Source: Isoetes taiwanensis
Lineage: Eukaryota; Streptophyta; Lycopodiopsida; Isoetales; Isoetaceae
Direction: 5' to 3'
NCBI GenBank assembly: GCA_021234155.1
Contig: JAJEKV010000025.1
Location: forward strand, 3,621,773 to 3,685,772
DNA length: 64,000 nt
The notes below the pieces were generated by a model. It worked only from the letters and a program-made list of their open reading frames with translations, ran no database searches and was not told the DNA's origin. Below are positions 23,660-38,060 of the stretch, piece by piece. The position numbers and the translations under genes were made by a program. Each line of letters opens with the position of its first letter. The first letter of the stretch is position 1.

Positions 23660-26600
23660 TATATATATATGTTATTTTACATATATATATATATATGTCA
23701 TATTTTATATTTTTTATTTTTAAATATTTTTTTAAAATATATATATATGCTAAAATATATGTTTATAAAATTATATATATATATGCTGTTTATTATTACT
23801 CATATATATTATATATAAAATATATGTTATTTTTATATGTTTATTACAAGTTACATATACATATTGTTCATATATATTTACATATTGCTATTGTATATAT
23901 ATATATGTTGTACGCATACCTTATTTATATTAAACATATTATTAAAATGAAATGACTCCTAAAACATATTATTAATATATATTGGCTTCCATATGCTTCA
24001 TATTAAAATATATATTTAACATATAAATGCATTAATCTTATATATTTTACATATAAATATATATATACATGTTTTCATATTATTTACATATAATATTACA
24101 TATTATTTTTATTTATACATACATATATATGTCGTTATTTTAAAACATATATTATATATGTCAAAAACATACCTTACATATACAAGTTCATAGCCATATA
24201 TGTCGCTACATATATATATTGTTCAAGTATTATTATTATTTACTATTGGAAAACTATATTGACGTACATGTTCAAGTATCAAGTATTATTATACATATTA
24301 TCATATATACATATAATGTCTATATATGGCTTAATATTACATTATGACATATATATTTATTATTTATTACATATTATTAAAACATATTTACATGTATTTA
24401 ATATTATATTTATTATTATTTTTTATTATATTACATAAACATTATTAAAAATATATAAAATATGCCATATATATATATAAAATATATTAAGTTTAAAATA
24501 TGCTTTCTCATATATATATATATATAAGCCAAAATATACATCTATTTTTACATATACATATATATATATAAAACATAAGTTTTAAAATATTTTATTACAA
24601 ATATATATATATATATGTTCCACCTATATATATTTAAACATCACATATTATTATTACAAAAATTTATCACTTCTTATTTATTATTATTAAAACATATATT
24701 AAACAAATGACCTTTAAAACATATTATTTATTACATATATCGCATTTTACATATTATTAACGTCAAATACATATTTTCATTATTATTAAATCACATTAAC
24801 GTTATATTGATTTACATTATTATTTTACGTTCCATATTATTAATATTTATCAGCATATTATTATTATTTGTATTATTTTATTATGCCAAACACGCCATGT
24901 ACATAAACAATGCATGACATGTTATATTATTATATTACCTACATATAAAATATATATTAATGTATATATTAAAAGTACATTAAGTATATATATTATATAT
25001 TTACATATATATATATATAAACATAAGCACATATATAAGTCGCTATATATTATATTAAAACAAGTATATATATTTACATAAAACATATTATTACATAAAA
25101 ACAGCATTGGCATATATTTACATATATTTAATGTAAGCATATATATGTCATATATATTATTTACATATTACATTGCTTATTAATATTATATACATATTTA
25201 TTATTATTTACATATTTATTATTATTTTAATAAATATTATATTAATTTTTTATTTATTACATATATTTACATTATTTTATTACATATATAAAATATTTTA
25301 TATATAAATATATATATATATAAAATATATTGCTTCTAAAATATATATATATATATATATACAGCACATATATATATTTATTTATATATATATATATATT
25401 TTACATATAAAATATATATAAATATTTTACATAAATATATATATATAGTTATTATTATATGTTGATTGTATATTATTACAATGCATTGTACTTTATTTAA
25501 TATAAAATACATATTAAACAAATGACTAACATATATTTATTATTATTGGTTTGATATATAATAATGTCAAATATATATTTTATTACATAAATCACATAAT
25601 TTATACATTTAAGAGTTATATTAAAAAAAAAACTTATATTATTATTATTTATATACATTTAAGTATATATATTTATTATATTTATATATATATATTATTA
25701 TTATTTATATATATATTAAAACATATTATTAATATATATATATATTTACATATATTATTTACACGTGTATATATATTACATATATATATAAACAAGTACA
25801 TATTAAGCCAAGTATATATATATGTCATATATATTATATATGACAAAGTATTATTTATATATACATATTAATGTTAATATTTCATTATATTTTTGCTAAA
25901 ACAAATGAAATGGTTATTTACATACATTACATATATATATTTTTCATATATTACATATTATTACATATACATATTACATATATTATTTATTATATACATT
26001 TATATATACATATTTACATAATATGTCATTTATATATTATCAAGCATATTATAATATATATTTTACTAATATTATTATTATTATTTTTTTACATTATTTA
26101 TTATATTATTAATATTAAACACACATTTTTACTAATACGTCACATTATTTATTATTACACATAAACATGTTTACTATTTTTATTTTAAACATTTTAAACA
26201 TATTGCATAAGTTAAAATATATATTTTAAAATATAGCCATATATATATATATAAAATAAAACATATATCATATATATATTACATATTAAATATATATAAA
26301 TATATTATAGCCATATAAATATATATATATATTGTTCTATATTTACATATAAAATATATATATAAATATTTTATTACAAATATATAAAATACATATATAT
26401 ATATGTTCCATATTATTATTATTAAACATTGTATATATTAATATTATTAATAAAATTTTAATACTTATTATTATTAAACATATTTATTTTATTTATTATT
26501 ATTAAAACATACATGTTCTGGGTTATAAACATATATTTACACATATGTCAATATACACTTACATATATTGCCACATACAAGTCGCTGCTATTATTATGCA

Positions 26601-27425
26601 CAAAATCATATTATTATTATTTATACGTTCATATTAAAACAGAGACGTAGTATATATATATATGACAAAGAGATTATATGAGAGTGATAAAACATATATA
26701 TATTTTATATATATTGCATATATATATATATATATATATAAAATATATATATTATTATTTATTTACATATATATATATATATGTGCCATATGTTATTTTA
26801 TTTTTTTTTTAAAATATACACATATATATATAAATACATAAGTTTTAAATATAAAACATATATATTATATTATGTCAAATACACTATATTTATATATTAT
26901 TACATAAATATATATTAAACATATATGTAAAATATGACATAAAAACATATTAATATTATATATTACGTTCCGCCTTACATTACACAATGACGTATATTAT
27001 TATTATTAAAATTTTAATGCCTTTATTTACATACATAAAACATACATATGTCAAAATGCATTTTTAACATATATTATTATATATATTTATATATATAAAT
27101 GCACAAATATATATTTATTATTATTAAATACATCTATATATTATTGGCATATATTTATGTTCCATATTATATTATATTATTTTTTATTATTTTTTTGTAT
27201 TATATTTTTATTATTAATTTATTAAAATATTAAAACACCTATTTATTTTACAATATATTTAATATTATTTAATCTTACATATTAAAATATATATTAATCT
27301 GTCAAAATACATATATTGGTTAATATACACTTGTTGTTTTATCATATATAAAACATAAGTTTCATATATATGTTTTATTACCTATAAACATATTATTATT
27401 TATTATTACAAGTTAAATATATTGT
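22471..27425. repeat. 5-kb ATT/TA microsatellite field
   Basis: Nearly five kilobases contain only attatt, acatatta, TA runs and short links such as aaaacatatatt and gtcatat. The strand composition is skewed: T-rich trinucleotides on plus, hardly any G. Tyr/Ile-rich open frames of 60-135 residues are translations of it. No module, satellite or gene is visible. Confidence 0.88.
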
Positions 27426-27845
27426 GATGGTGCCAATGGGCATCCAAAACCCAGTACGGCAAAGCACGTCGAGGCCGGGCCGCAGTGAGTGAGCAAAAGA
27501 AAAGGGCCCGCCCTTTCTAGTCTATTATAATAAAAGATAGCGCCCGGTGAGTGAAAGTAAGTATTTCACTAATGGACGATATGAGGTGCCACGGCTTGAT
27601 CCGTCGCCCCAGGGCCCCGGCTCTCCTCAAAAGCCCCAAGTTTGGTGGACAAATTTTTGCTTACCACGGACCTGAACCCCCGACACAGCCTCAAACCCCA
27701 CCCCTTGGCCTCACACACTGGTGACCAACTTTCGAAAGAACAGTGAACCCACGCCTAGTTGGCTACCGCCAAAGGAAACCTTCTGTCAATAAAAGTCTTC
27801 GATTTATCCCAGAACCTTCAGAACGTTCCAGAACGAAGCCAGAGT
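27426..27845 (-). mobile_element. tRNA-derived SINE-like module 12
   Basis: Begins at gatggtgccaatgggc and has gggcccgccctttctagtct, aaaagccccaagtttggtgg and acaaatttttg. B-box region acggacctgaacc is near 27,665-27,677 and A-box region actggtgaccaac near 27,718-27,730. The right flank has a perfect HSE at 27,821-27,833 and then gaagccagag before TA repeat. Confidence 0.6.
27821..27833. promoter_or_regulatory. Perfect three-unit heat-shock element
   Basis: GAACGTTCCAGAA, preceded by gaaccttca, in the right flank of module 12. On the minus strand it is about 90-100 bases upstream of the A-box region. Confidence 0.5.
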
Positions 27846-29916
27846 ATATAAATATGACAGAGTGAAGTATATATATATATAGCCATATATAGAGCATATA
27901 AAGAGGACATATATAAAATACAGCGCCATATATAAGCTGCAGCATATATATGGCGAAACAGTATATATATGTATATATAAATATATATATATATATATGT
28001 TCTGTTATATAAGCGTATATGCATAAAACAGTATATATATATGTTCTATGATACATAAAACAGGAGATATATATATATATATATATTGCGTATATTTAAC
28101 ATATTAAAACATATATATATATTTTACATATATTATTATATATATATATATTATTATTATTATATTTTATATATATACACTCTGGCCATATATTTTACAA
28201 ATATATATTTATTTTTTAAATATATATATATATTAAAATCATGTTATATATTGTCGCTACATATATACATTTTTATTACGTATATTATTATTATTTTACA
28301 TGTTCTATATTTATATTGTTTCCATATACATTTATATTATTTATTATTATGACGTAAAATCATATATATATTTTACATATTATTACATATATATTATTTT
28401 AATATATTATTTTACTATTTTTATTTTATTATTTTTATTTTATATACAAAAACACATTTATTATTTTTACTATTATTATTATACTACATAATATGACATA
28501 ATATTATTTTAATACTATTTACTATCAAACATATATATTAAAACACATATATATTTACATATTATAAAATATATATATATATTTATTATTATATATATTT
28601 ATTATTTTACATATATTTATTACATATTTTTATTATTATTAATAAAATACATTTTCTTATTATTTTATAAACATAAACATATATTAATACATAAAATTAA
28701 TATTAAGTTTTTAAATATTTTTTAAAACATATTATTTTAGTATTATTATGTCAAAACACATATCTATTATTACATATTATTACATAAAATATATATTTTT
28801 AAAACATATACGTTTTCATTTACATATATTAATACAAGTCTTACTACCTATTTTATTGTTAAACATACATGTCAAAAATTTAATTACTTTTACTATTGAC
28901 ATTGGCTTCCATTATTATTTACTGGCCAATCAAAAACATATATTTATTATTATTATTACATTAATCTTTTATATATATATATACAAAACATATATTATTA
29001 CAAGCCATATTATATTTATTATTATAATATTATTATTATTTTTAAGCCAAAAACATATATTTTACATAAAACATCAAGAACGTGCTATTTTGTTTATTTT
29101 ACATATTAAAACATATATTATTATTATTTCGTTGTACCATATTATTATTATTTTTGCTTAGTTGTCATAAACATATATTTATTATTATTATTATATTACT
29201 ATATTTACATATTTTTATTGGCTATTATTATTTTTACCTATTTTTGCCACATATTAATATTTTACATATGTCTCTATTTTTTAATATTATTATTTTATTT
29301 TTTACAAGTTATTATTTATTTAATATTGCTATTATTATTTATTACATATTTAATAATTTTATTATTAATCCAACATATTTTACTGTCACATATTTTACTA
29401 CATACATGTTATTATTTTGTGCCACACATATATATTATTATTAAATCATATTAATCTATATTATTTTTAAACATATTACAAGTCCAAACATATTATTTAT
29501 TACATAATATTATTTATTATTATTAAACATATATGTTTCATATATATTATTATTATTATTATTTTTTAAACATATTTATTATTACACTCCATATTATTTT
29601 ATTACATATATTTTTAATACATATACGTTATTATTTACGTTCCTACATATTTTATTTATTACATTAAACACATTTTACACTATGATGCATGTTCAAGCAT
29701 ATTATTATTTTACTCAAAACATATATATTTACTATTATTAATATATTTATTATTTTTACATATTTTATTATTATTTAGCTATTATTTTACTATTATTTTA
29801 CTAATATTAATATGTCATTATTTGCCATTTTATTTTTAAACATTTTCATGCCATTATTATTAAACACTACTGCTCTTAAACATAAACACATATTATATAT
29901 ATATGTTAAATATATA

Positions 29917-29950
<34 letters not shown>

Positions 29951-31505
29951 ATATATAAATATTTTTTTTTTATGTTACCATTAAGTATATATATATATGT
30001 GCCTATTTCTATTTACATATACACATATTACAAAAATGTTTTAATTTTAAACATATATCTATACATAATATGCCTATTAATATTTATTATTACACAAATA
30101 CATATTTAATATTATTATTACACTAAGTATTATATATACATAAAATACATACATGTCCACATATTATTACATAAGCCATATTTTTATTTTTATTTATTAT
30201 TATTAAACATATTAAACAATATAAATATTATTATTTTTTACATATTATATGCATATTTAATATGTCAAAACATATATTTTTATTAAACACGTTAACTATA
30301 ACATACATATATAACACATATATATTTGTCACAAAACCATATATATATGTGTTGCTTCATTAAAACATATATTTTACATATATACATATTTTACATATAT
30401 ATTTTATATATATATACATATCAATGCTATTATTTTACATATTATTCTATTTATTACATATATTTTATTTTTTATATATGCATGCCGACAAGTATTATTA
30501 CATATTTACACTTGCATATTAATCCATGTCATATATTTATTGTCACTTATATTACATATGTCATATTGTCATTATTTTTCAAAACACATATTTACATAAT
30601 AAATCATAATAACTATTTTATTATTTTTTAAACATACATGTCCCAGCCATAATATTTATTAATATTATTGGTTCCATTACATATAAATATATATAAAACA
30701 TATTATTTACATATATTATGCTTTTTCAACATATTATATTATTACACTTATTACATATTTTACATATATATTATTACCTGCTATTGCTTTCACGTTATTA
30801 TGCATTGTCCGTATATTATTTTGCTTTTTATTATACATTATTATACATTATTACTTTATTTCTTATTATTAATAATATATGTTATTTAATATTATTAAAA
30901 TATTATAAACACATAATAACGTACCATTAATAAATATATTATTACAATATATTAATATTTTAATAATAATGCTCACGTCACGCTTTTCCATGCCACACTG
31001 CCCATATATAAAATATATATATATATATATATTTTAATTTTACAAATATATATAAATATATATATATTTATATATGCATAAACGTATATATATATATACA
31101 TTGCATACCTGCTATGCTTTTACCTATATGTTACATATATATATATATATATGCTTTTTAGTATATTAAAATATATATATATATATTGTTATTTTTTATT
31201 ATTATGTCAATTTTGCATGCATAATTTACATATTATCAAAGAGTATTATTAGATACAAAAACATTGCTATTACAAATATATTAATGCTTTTATTACAAAA
31301 ATGACGCACGTTCTTATATTATTATTACATAAGTCATATTAACGTATATTATGACCCATATGTTTCATATAAGTTACACATATATAAAACATATTTACAT
31401 ATTGCTCATAAAATATAAAACATATATTAAAACATTAACATATATATGGCATTTAAATATATATATATATAAATATGACGCAATATATAGCCATATATAT
31501 GAGAT
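27846..31505. repeat. 3.7-kb TA/ATT microsatellite field
   Basis: TA-rich at both ends with ATT-rich centre. Short pieces of mixed sequence (for example cagcgccatatataagctgc at about 27,922-27,941) are too small to assign. No gene is visible. Confidence 0.87.
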
Positions 31506-31925
31506 GAGCACCTGGGTACAACCGGCTTTTGGTTCTGAGACTACCGGGCCCCTTCTAGTCCAATCCAATATTATGGGGTGCCAGGGCCATGTGTCCTGGA
31601 GTGAGTGAGTGAGCATGACACGCTCCCCCACTCCACGGATAAGGAGGCCACGCACTGACCGGCCCCATGGGCCTTGGCTCCTCAAAAGCCTCTCAAGCCT
31701 GGTGACAAAAATTTCTTTTGGCTTCACCACCTGACCTTGAAACTTTGGGACATTGCCCCAAACCCCCACCTCCCCGCCTCATCACTGTGACCGGAATCCC
31801 GCCTTTCTGAAATAATAAAGAGTCCATGCTTAGTTGGCGGTCAAAGTGTCGGAGAAATTCCTTCTAAGCCAATTAAAAGCCTGATGATCCTAGAACCCTA
31901 GAATGCTCCCAGAATGAAGCCAGAG
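31506..31925 (-). mobile_element. tRNA-derived SINE-like module 13
   Basis: Starts at gagcacctgggtac and includes gggccccttctagtcc, gtgagtgagtgagcatg, tcctcaaaagcctctcaagc. Head regions are cacctgaccttgaaac (B side, near 31,728-31,743) and catcactgtgaccgg (A side, near 31,779-31,793). The right flank aagcctgatgatcctagaac leads to a GA tract. Confidence 0.58.
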
Positions 31926-32075
31926 AGATAAATATATGAGGAGAGAGGAGAATATAGGAGGAGGTTATGGGAGAGAGAGATAAACAGAAAAGAGAGAGAA
32001 AGGCAGAGAGAGAGGAGAAACAGAGAGAGGAGAGAAATAGAGATAGAGAACAGGAGATGAGAGAAAGGAGAGATT
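31926..32075. repeat. GA polypurine tract
   Basis: Purine-rich, continuing directly from gaagccagagag at the end of module 13. This supports the idea that GA tracts expanded from that edge. Confidence 0.85.
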
Positions 32076-34835
32076 TACATTTATTATATTAAAAACATAT
32101 ATATTTAATATTATTAATATATATTATTATTTTATTACATATATATGCTTATATATATTTTTTATTATTATTTTTATTATTATTTATTATTATTTATACA
32201 TATGTTCGTTTCATATTACACTCCAAGCATATTATTATTTAATGTTCATATTATTATTATTTTTGATACTAAAAACGTAAGTATATTACATGTTCATATT
32301 ATCAAGCATATTATTATTTATTATTATTTATACATACATATTATATATAAAACACATATTATTATTTAGTTAATATTATCAAGTATTATTAATATTAATA
32401 TTGCTATTTATTATTATTTTACATATTTATTATTATATATTTTAATAAACATTACTATTATTTTACTTAATACATATATTTCAATATTTTTTACACATCC
32501 AAATATTACTTATTATTTTAAAATCTTTTTAAACATTTATATATATATATATATGTTTAAAATATAAATATATATATATATATGTTAAATATATAATTTG
32601 TTTATATATATTAATCTATATTACATAAATATATATAAAAATATGACATAAATATATATATATATATGTTCTATATATATGTTGACGTATATATATTGTT
32701 TACAATTTTATTTTATATATAAATATACATAAAATAAAATGACTAAAAACATATATATATATATTTATTGTCGTTATCCAAATAAAATATATATATATTA
32801 TTAAATTCCATTAATTTATACATTCATATTATATGTTGCTATATACATATACATATATATATTATTATTATATATTATTATTATATACATAAAAACATAT
32901 TTATTATATTATATTATTATGGTATATGATTGCTATTTAATATATTATTTAATATTGTTGTTCATGTTTTTCCATATTACAATGCTGTATATATATTATT
33001 ATATTAAAACAGCATATATTATTTTACATTAAAACTATATTAATGTACATATATTTTTATTATTACACTCTTATTATCATATTATTATAATAAAACCACA
33101 TACATATGACATACATTTAAGTACATAATATTTACATTTACTACTTGCCACATTATTACTATTATTTTTTTATTTACACACATTATTTTACTAATATTAA
33201 CGTTTACACACACACACACACACACATCAAGCAAGTCATTTTTACTACTACTACATATTAATATTAATACTAATTAATAATAATACTATTTCATTACACA
33301 ATACTTCAATACTACTTTCACTACTACTAATATTTCATTACTATTTAATAATACAAACATTACTAATACCTTACTACTACTGCCCATTTTCATTAATACT
33401 TTTACTACACATTTTTAAACATAAACATTATTTTGACACATGTTCACAAAGAAAATGTGTTATTTTAAAATATATATATATATATTTTGCCAGCCATATA
33501 TCTATATATATATTTACATAAAATATATATAAAATATTTTTACATAAAAATACATATGTTTCTATACATATACATATATTAAAACCTATATTATTTACAT
33601 ATTAACATTTATATATATATAAATTTGGTCAAATTTTACTATTATATTATTAAAATTATTATTAAAAATAAATGACTTTTAAAAATATTATTATTTATTA
33701 TATATTATACGACATATTATTTTATTATTAATATTATTTATATACAAATCATATTATCTTATGTATATTTTACATATATAAAACATATAATATATGTCCA
33801 AACATATTATTTATTATTAATACATATTTATTTTATTTATTTTTTGTTTAATATATACCATACATGTTGCCATGTCATACATATTACATGTAAATAAAAT
33901 ATACACTATATATATTAAAAAACAAGTGTTTTTTCATATATTAAAATGCCTATATTATATTAAAAACATATATATATATTAAAACACATATATATATTTT
34001 ACATGTTATGACATTTATATATATATACATTATATTATCATATTATTTTTACATGTCATATTATTACATTTTGCTATACACGTACATATATATATTTATT
34101 ATTATTTATTACATATGTACCATATTTTATATTATTTATTTTATTATTTTTATTTATTATTATTTATTATTAATATGTCATTATTAAATATTTTTGTTTT
34201 TAAATATTTTTAAACATTATTATATTATTATTAACATATGCTCTTAAACATTTTTAAATTATTATTTTATATTATATCAAACATATTAATTCATTTCATA
34301 TATTATTAATATATTATTTCATTATTAATAAAATATATATTTTTAAACATGCATATAGCCATATATATATATATGTTCCACGTTATATATATTGCTTCAG
34401 TATATATATATATAAATTTTATTAAATTTATTTATTACATACATATTAAAAATAAATGACTTTTAAAACATATATTTTACATATATATATTTCTATTTAT
34501 TATTTATTACTAATTAAAACATATATTTATTACATATTAATTTATATTATCAGTATTATATGTTACATATATATTTATTACATTGCGACATATATTATTA
34601 TTTATTATTATTATGCTATAAAAACATAAACATAAAACACCTGCTATTATTTTTAATGTCATTATTAATATTATTTAATTCATTATTAATAAAATATATT
34701 TACAACTAAAACAATATTATTATTTGTTATTACAAATATATATGAAAGAGTGAGACAGAGTATAAATATAAGTTATATATATATGTATATTATGTTATAT
34801 CGTGATAGGCGATATATATAAATATAAATATATTG
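32076..34835. repeat. ATT/TA field with CA and ACT sub-tracts
   Basis: Mostly ATT and TA repeat. Between about 33,140 and 33,420 the motif changes to tactact and ttacacac, including a pure CA run near 33,206-33,225. No gene is visible. Confidence 0.86.
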
Positions 34836-35262
34836 TGACAGCTACTACGGGTGGGCCCGCAGGCTCTTATGGGCCTACGAGAAAAGAGCAAAAAGAAAAG
34901 GACCTGCCTCTCTAGCATTTCTTAACATACAAGAAAATAGCCGCCCCAGACAGATTCCACTCCACTCACTCCATCTCAAGTGGGAGGATGTGCCACGCGG
35001 GCCGCATCCTGGCCCCGTGGGGCTCCTGGCCTCAAAAAAGTCCCCCAAGCCTGGTGACGTACCCCTTGGCCTACCTCACCCACTCTGAACTCCCCGATTA
35101 TTGTTCCCAAACCCCACCCTACCTCACTGTGACCAACCCTACCTTCAAAAATGTAAAGAAGCCCATGCTAGCTAAGGTCAGCAATGGAAATTCCTTCGTT
35201 AATTAAAAGCCTTGGATGCTCCCAGAACCTCTAGGAAATGCTCCCAGAACGAAGCCAGAGAG
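34836..35262 (-). mobile_element. tRNA-derived SINE-like module 14
   Basis: Starts near gacagctactacgggtgggc. Landmarks are gcctctctagcatttcttaa, caagaaaatagccgcc, ggctcctggcctc and tcccccaagcctggtgac. Head regions are actctgaactcccc (near 35,081-35,094) and cctcactgtgaccaacc (near 35,122-35,138). The right flank has cagaacctctaggaaatgct and ccagaacgaagccagag. Confidence 0.58.
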
Positions 35263-36330
35263 TATAAGAAGAGGAAAAGATAGTGGGGGAAGAAATGGGA
35301 GAGAGAGGAGAGAGGAGAGAGAGGAGAGAGGAGGAGAGAGGGAGAAGATAGAAGAGTGGAGGGAGGAGTATATATATTAAAACATAAATATATACATATA
35401 TATGTCCGCCATATATGCTTTTATATATATATATATATATAAATACACTATATATTTATATATAAATATATATTTTTACAAATATATATATATATTAAAA
35501 TCATAAGTTTTTCTTATTATTGCTTATATATATATGGACAAAATGTATATATATTTTATTATGACAGTATATTATTTATAAAATATATATAAAATATTAA
35601 AATATACATATATATATATATTACACATAATAAGTTTTATAAATATATATATATATGTTCATAAGTAACATATTATTGTTACATTAAGATGCACAAAACA
35701 TATATTTTTTTACATATATATTTAATATATGTTGCTTATTTTTACAAATACATATTATTATTAAATCTGCTTTCATATATGCTCGATTGCTATTATTATG
35801 ACGTAAAAACGTATATATATATATAAATGACAGTATGACATATATATATAAAAATATGACATTGCATATATATATATACTTATATGTATAAAATATCATA
35901 TATATTAAGATGTCCTGCAGTCCTCCAGAACGTCCCCAGAAACTAGTCAAGTATATATATTTTATTTTTAAGCCGACGTATATATAAAACGTATATATAT
36001 ATTATATATATATATATAAAATATTATTATTTATATATATTATATGTTTTACCGGTAAGTCATATATTTTTTATATATATATATTAAAACAGGTACATAT
36101 ATACATATATATGTCACATATACTACATATATGCATATATATTATGCTATACTTTATTTATTGGCTATTTTTTTTTAAAACATATATTTATATATATATT
36201 ATTATATAAAAACATATATATACATATATATATTAAATCATACGTATATAAGTTATTATTATATATATATGACAAACATATATATATTTTATATATTTAT
36301 ATTTTATATATATTTTATAAAAATATATAT

Positions 36331-36369
<39 letters not shown>

Positions 36370-37057
36370 TCTATTAATGTTTTATTAAAATATATATATA
36401 TAAATCGCAACATATATTGCTACACGTATGGTTAAACATATATTTTTAATAACTACATATACATATGTCATTAATTATGACATATTTTTAAAACATATGT
36501 CATTAATATTTAATAAGTTTATATTACATAAAACATATATTTTAATAAACACATATTACATTAAACGTATGCTTTTCATACATGGCTGATCACATATTAT
36601 GTAGACAAACAAGTATTATTATTTACTAAATGACTACATTATATATATATTTATGTTACATACATATATATATATACACTACCTATATCACATAAGCCTA
36701 TTAAACACTATACTACATTGGTGACATATAAAAACATATATATATTATTATATAAATATTATTATTTATTATTTTTTAAAATATATATTGTCATATATAA
36801 AATATATATAAGCCGACAAGTATATATATATTTAAAATCAAGTATATATATATTACATGGTTAATAAGTATTATTGTTATTAACTCTGCTTTTATTACAT
36901 ATTACATATGTTTCATATTTTTAAAATACATTAACATATTATTATTATTATTTATTTATTATATTTATTACATATTATTATTATTAATACATAAATATAT
37001 GTTTACATATATATCACATACATTGCTATTATTATTACATATAAACATCTACATAAA

Positions 37058-37089
<32 letters not shown>

Positions 37090-37238
37090 ATTTTGTTTTG
37101 CGATATATATATGTTCTAGTATAAGCGTATAAATATGACCTACATGTGTATATATAAAATATATATATATATATGTTATATATGTATATATATATATGAG
37201 TGGGTTAAAATATATATTTATATTATCTGTTATATATA
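35263..37238. repeat. GA tract then TA/ATT field with one HSE remnant
   Basis: Polypurine to about 35,366, then TA/ATT repeat. At about 35,917-35,948 an isolated piece reads gcagtcctccagaacgtccc then cagaaactag, a stranded HSE-type module end like those near 19.3 and 19.4 kb. Confidence 0.8.
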
Positions 37239-37430
37239 TGAACAGCAGACGCACAGACTGCGAAAGTCCCTACAAACGGCATGGGTCCCCATACTTCGAA
37301 CGCAGCATGCCCCCATGGCTTGCTGAGCAACGGACGCTTATAACATGGAAGCCTCTTGAACATACAGGACTCTAACCATACCGAAAACAGCAGCAGGCGT
37401 GCGTTTCCTGCAATGGGTGATAGCTGAGAC
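37239..37430. other. Non-repeat island 1
   Basis: About 190 bases of mixed composition between TA repeat and a satellite fragment. The sequence (for example catgggtccccatacttcga and gaaaacagcagcaggcgtgc) has no other copy that I can see in the window. The minus strand is open through most of it (contains HAAFEVWGPMPFVGTFAV). It could be captured genic or transposon DNA. Function unknown. Confidence 0.4.
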
Positions 37431-38030
37431 CTTGAAGATAGTAGGTGCGGTGCAAACCCCAAATGAATGATGATACTTTGAAATCTCTGTAGTAATGTGA
37501 CTGCCTCTATGTAGACTACATGGGTGGCCCAAACCGAAGTAGGCTCCTACCAAGCCGAGTGAATAATCCCAAGGATAATCCAAACTGCTGGTGTTCCCAG
37601 GGCCGGAAATGCAGGAAGGGCAAGTGCAAAAAGAAAAGGCCTGATGGGTGGGCCCAAACCGAGAAGCAGGTCGGCTTTGAGGCCCACGGAGCCTGGCGGT
37701 GAGCAAAAGAAAGGCCCCCGCCCTTTCTAGTCTAACATAATAAGAAAATAGCCCCGCGGGAGTGAAAGGCCCTGCAGGAGAGTGAGTATTCCACCACCTC
37801 ATCCCGACGCAAGGAGGATGCGCCTAATGCGGGCTTCTGATCTCGGCCCCAAGTGGGCCTTGGCCTCTCAAAAGCCCCAAGTTTGGTGACAAAAATTTTT
37901 GGCTTACTACCTGACTGAACCCCTGACACTGCCCCAAACCCCCACCCCTACTCACTGTAGACCAACCAATCTCTCTTAAAATAATAGAATCATGCATAAA
38001 GCTGTAAGGCCAAAACAATTAATTCAAGGA
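37431..38030 (-). mobile_element. Satellite fragment and SINE-like module 15
   Basis: A short piece of the closing sub-repeat (gatgatactttgaaatctct) leads into a long-form module with aagtaggctcctacc, gaataatcccaaggataatcc, gggtgggcccaaaccgag and the standard body. Head regions are acctgactgaacccc near 37,910-37,924 and ctcactgtagaccaacc near 37,951-37,967, the latter close to a good A box on minus. The right flank enters satellite array 6. Confidence 0.6.
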
Positions 38031-38042
38031 TACTCTAGGATA

Positions 38043-38060
38043 TTCTAGAATGTTCTAGAA
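38043..38060. promoter_or_regulatory. Four-unit heat-shock element
   Basis: TTCTAGAATGTTCTAGAA, with a further gttctagaatg at about 38,070-38,080. It sits between the head of module 15 and satellite array 6, the same place as the run at 8,259. Confidence 0.55.

Noticed and set aside
22514-34500. Tyr/Ile/Leu-rich frames resembling membrane proteins
   Set aside because: They are translations of TA and ATT microsatellite. Hydrophobicity follows from the codons TAT, ATA and ATT.
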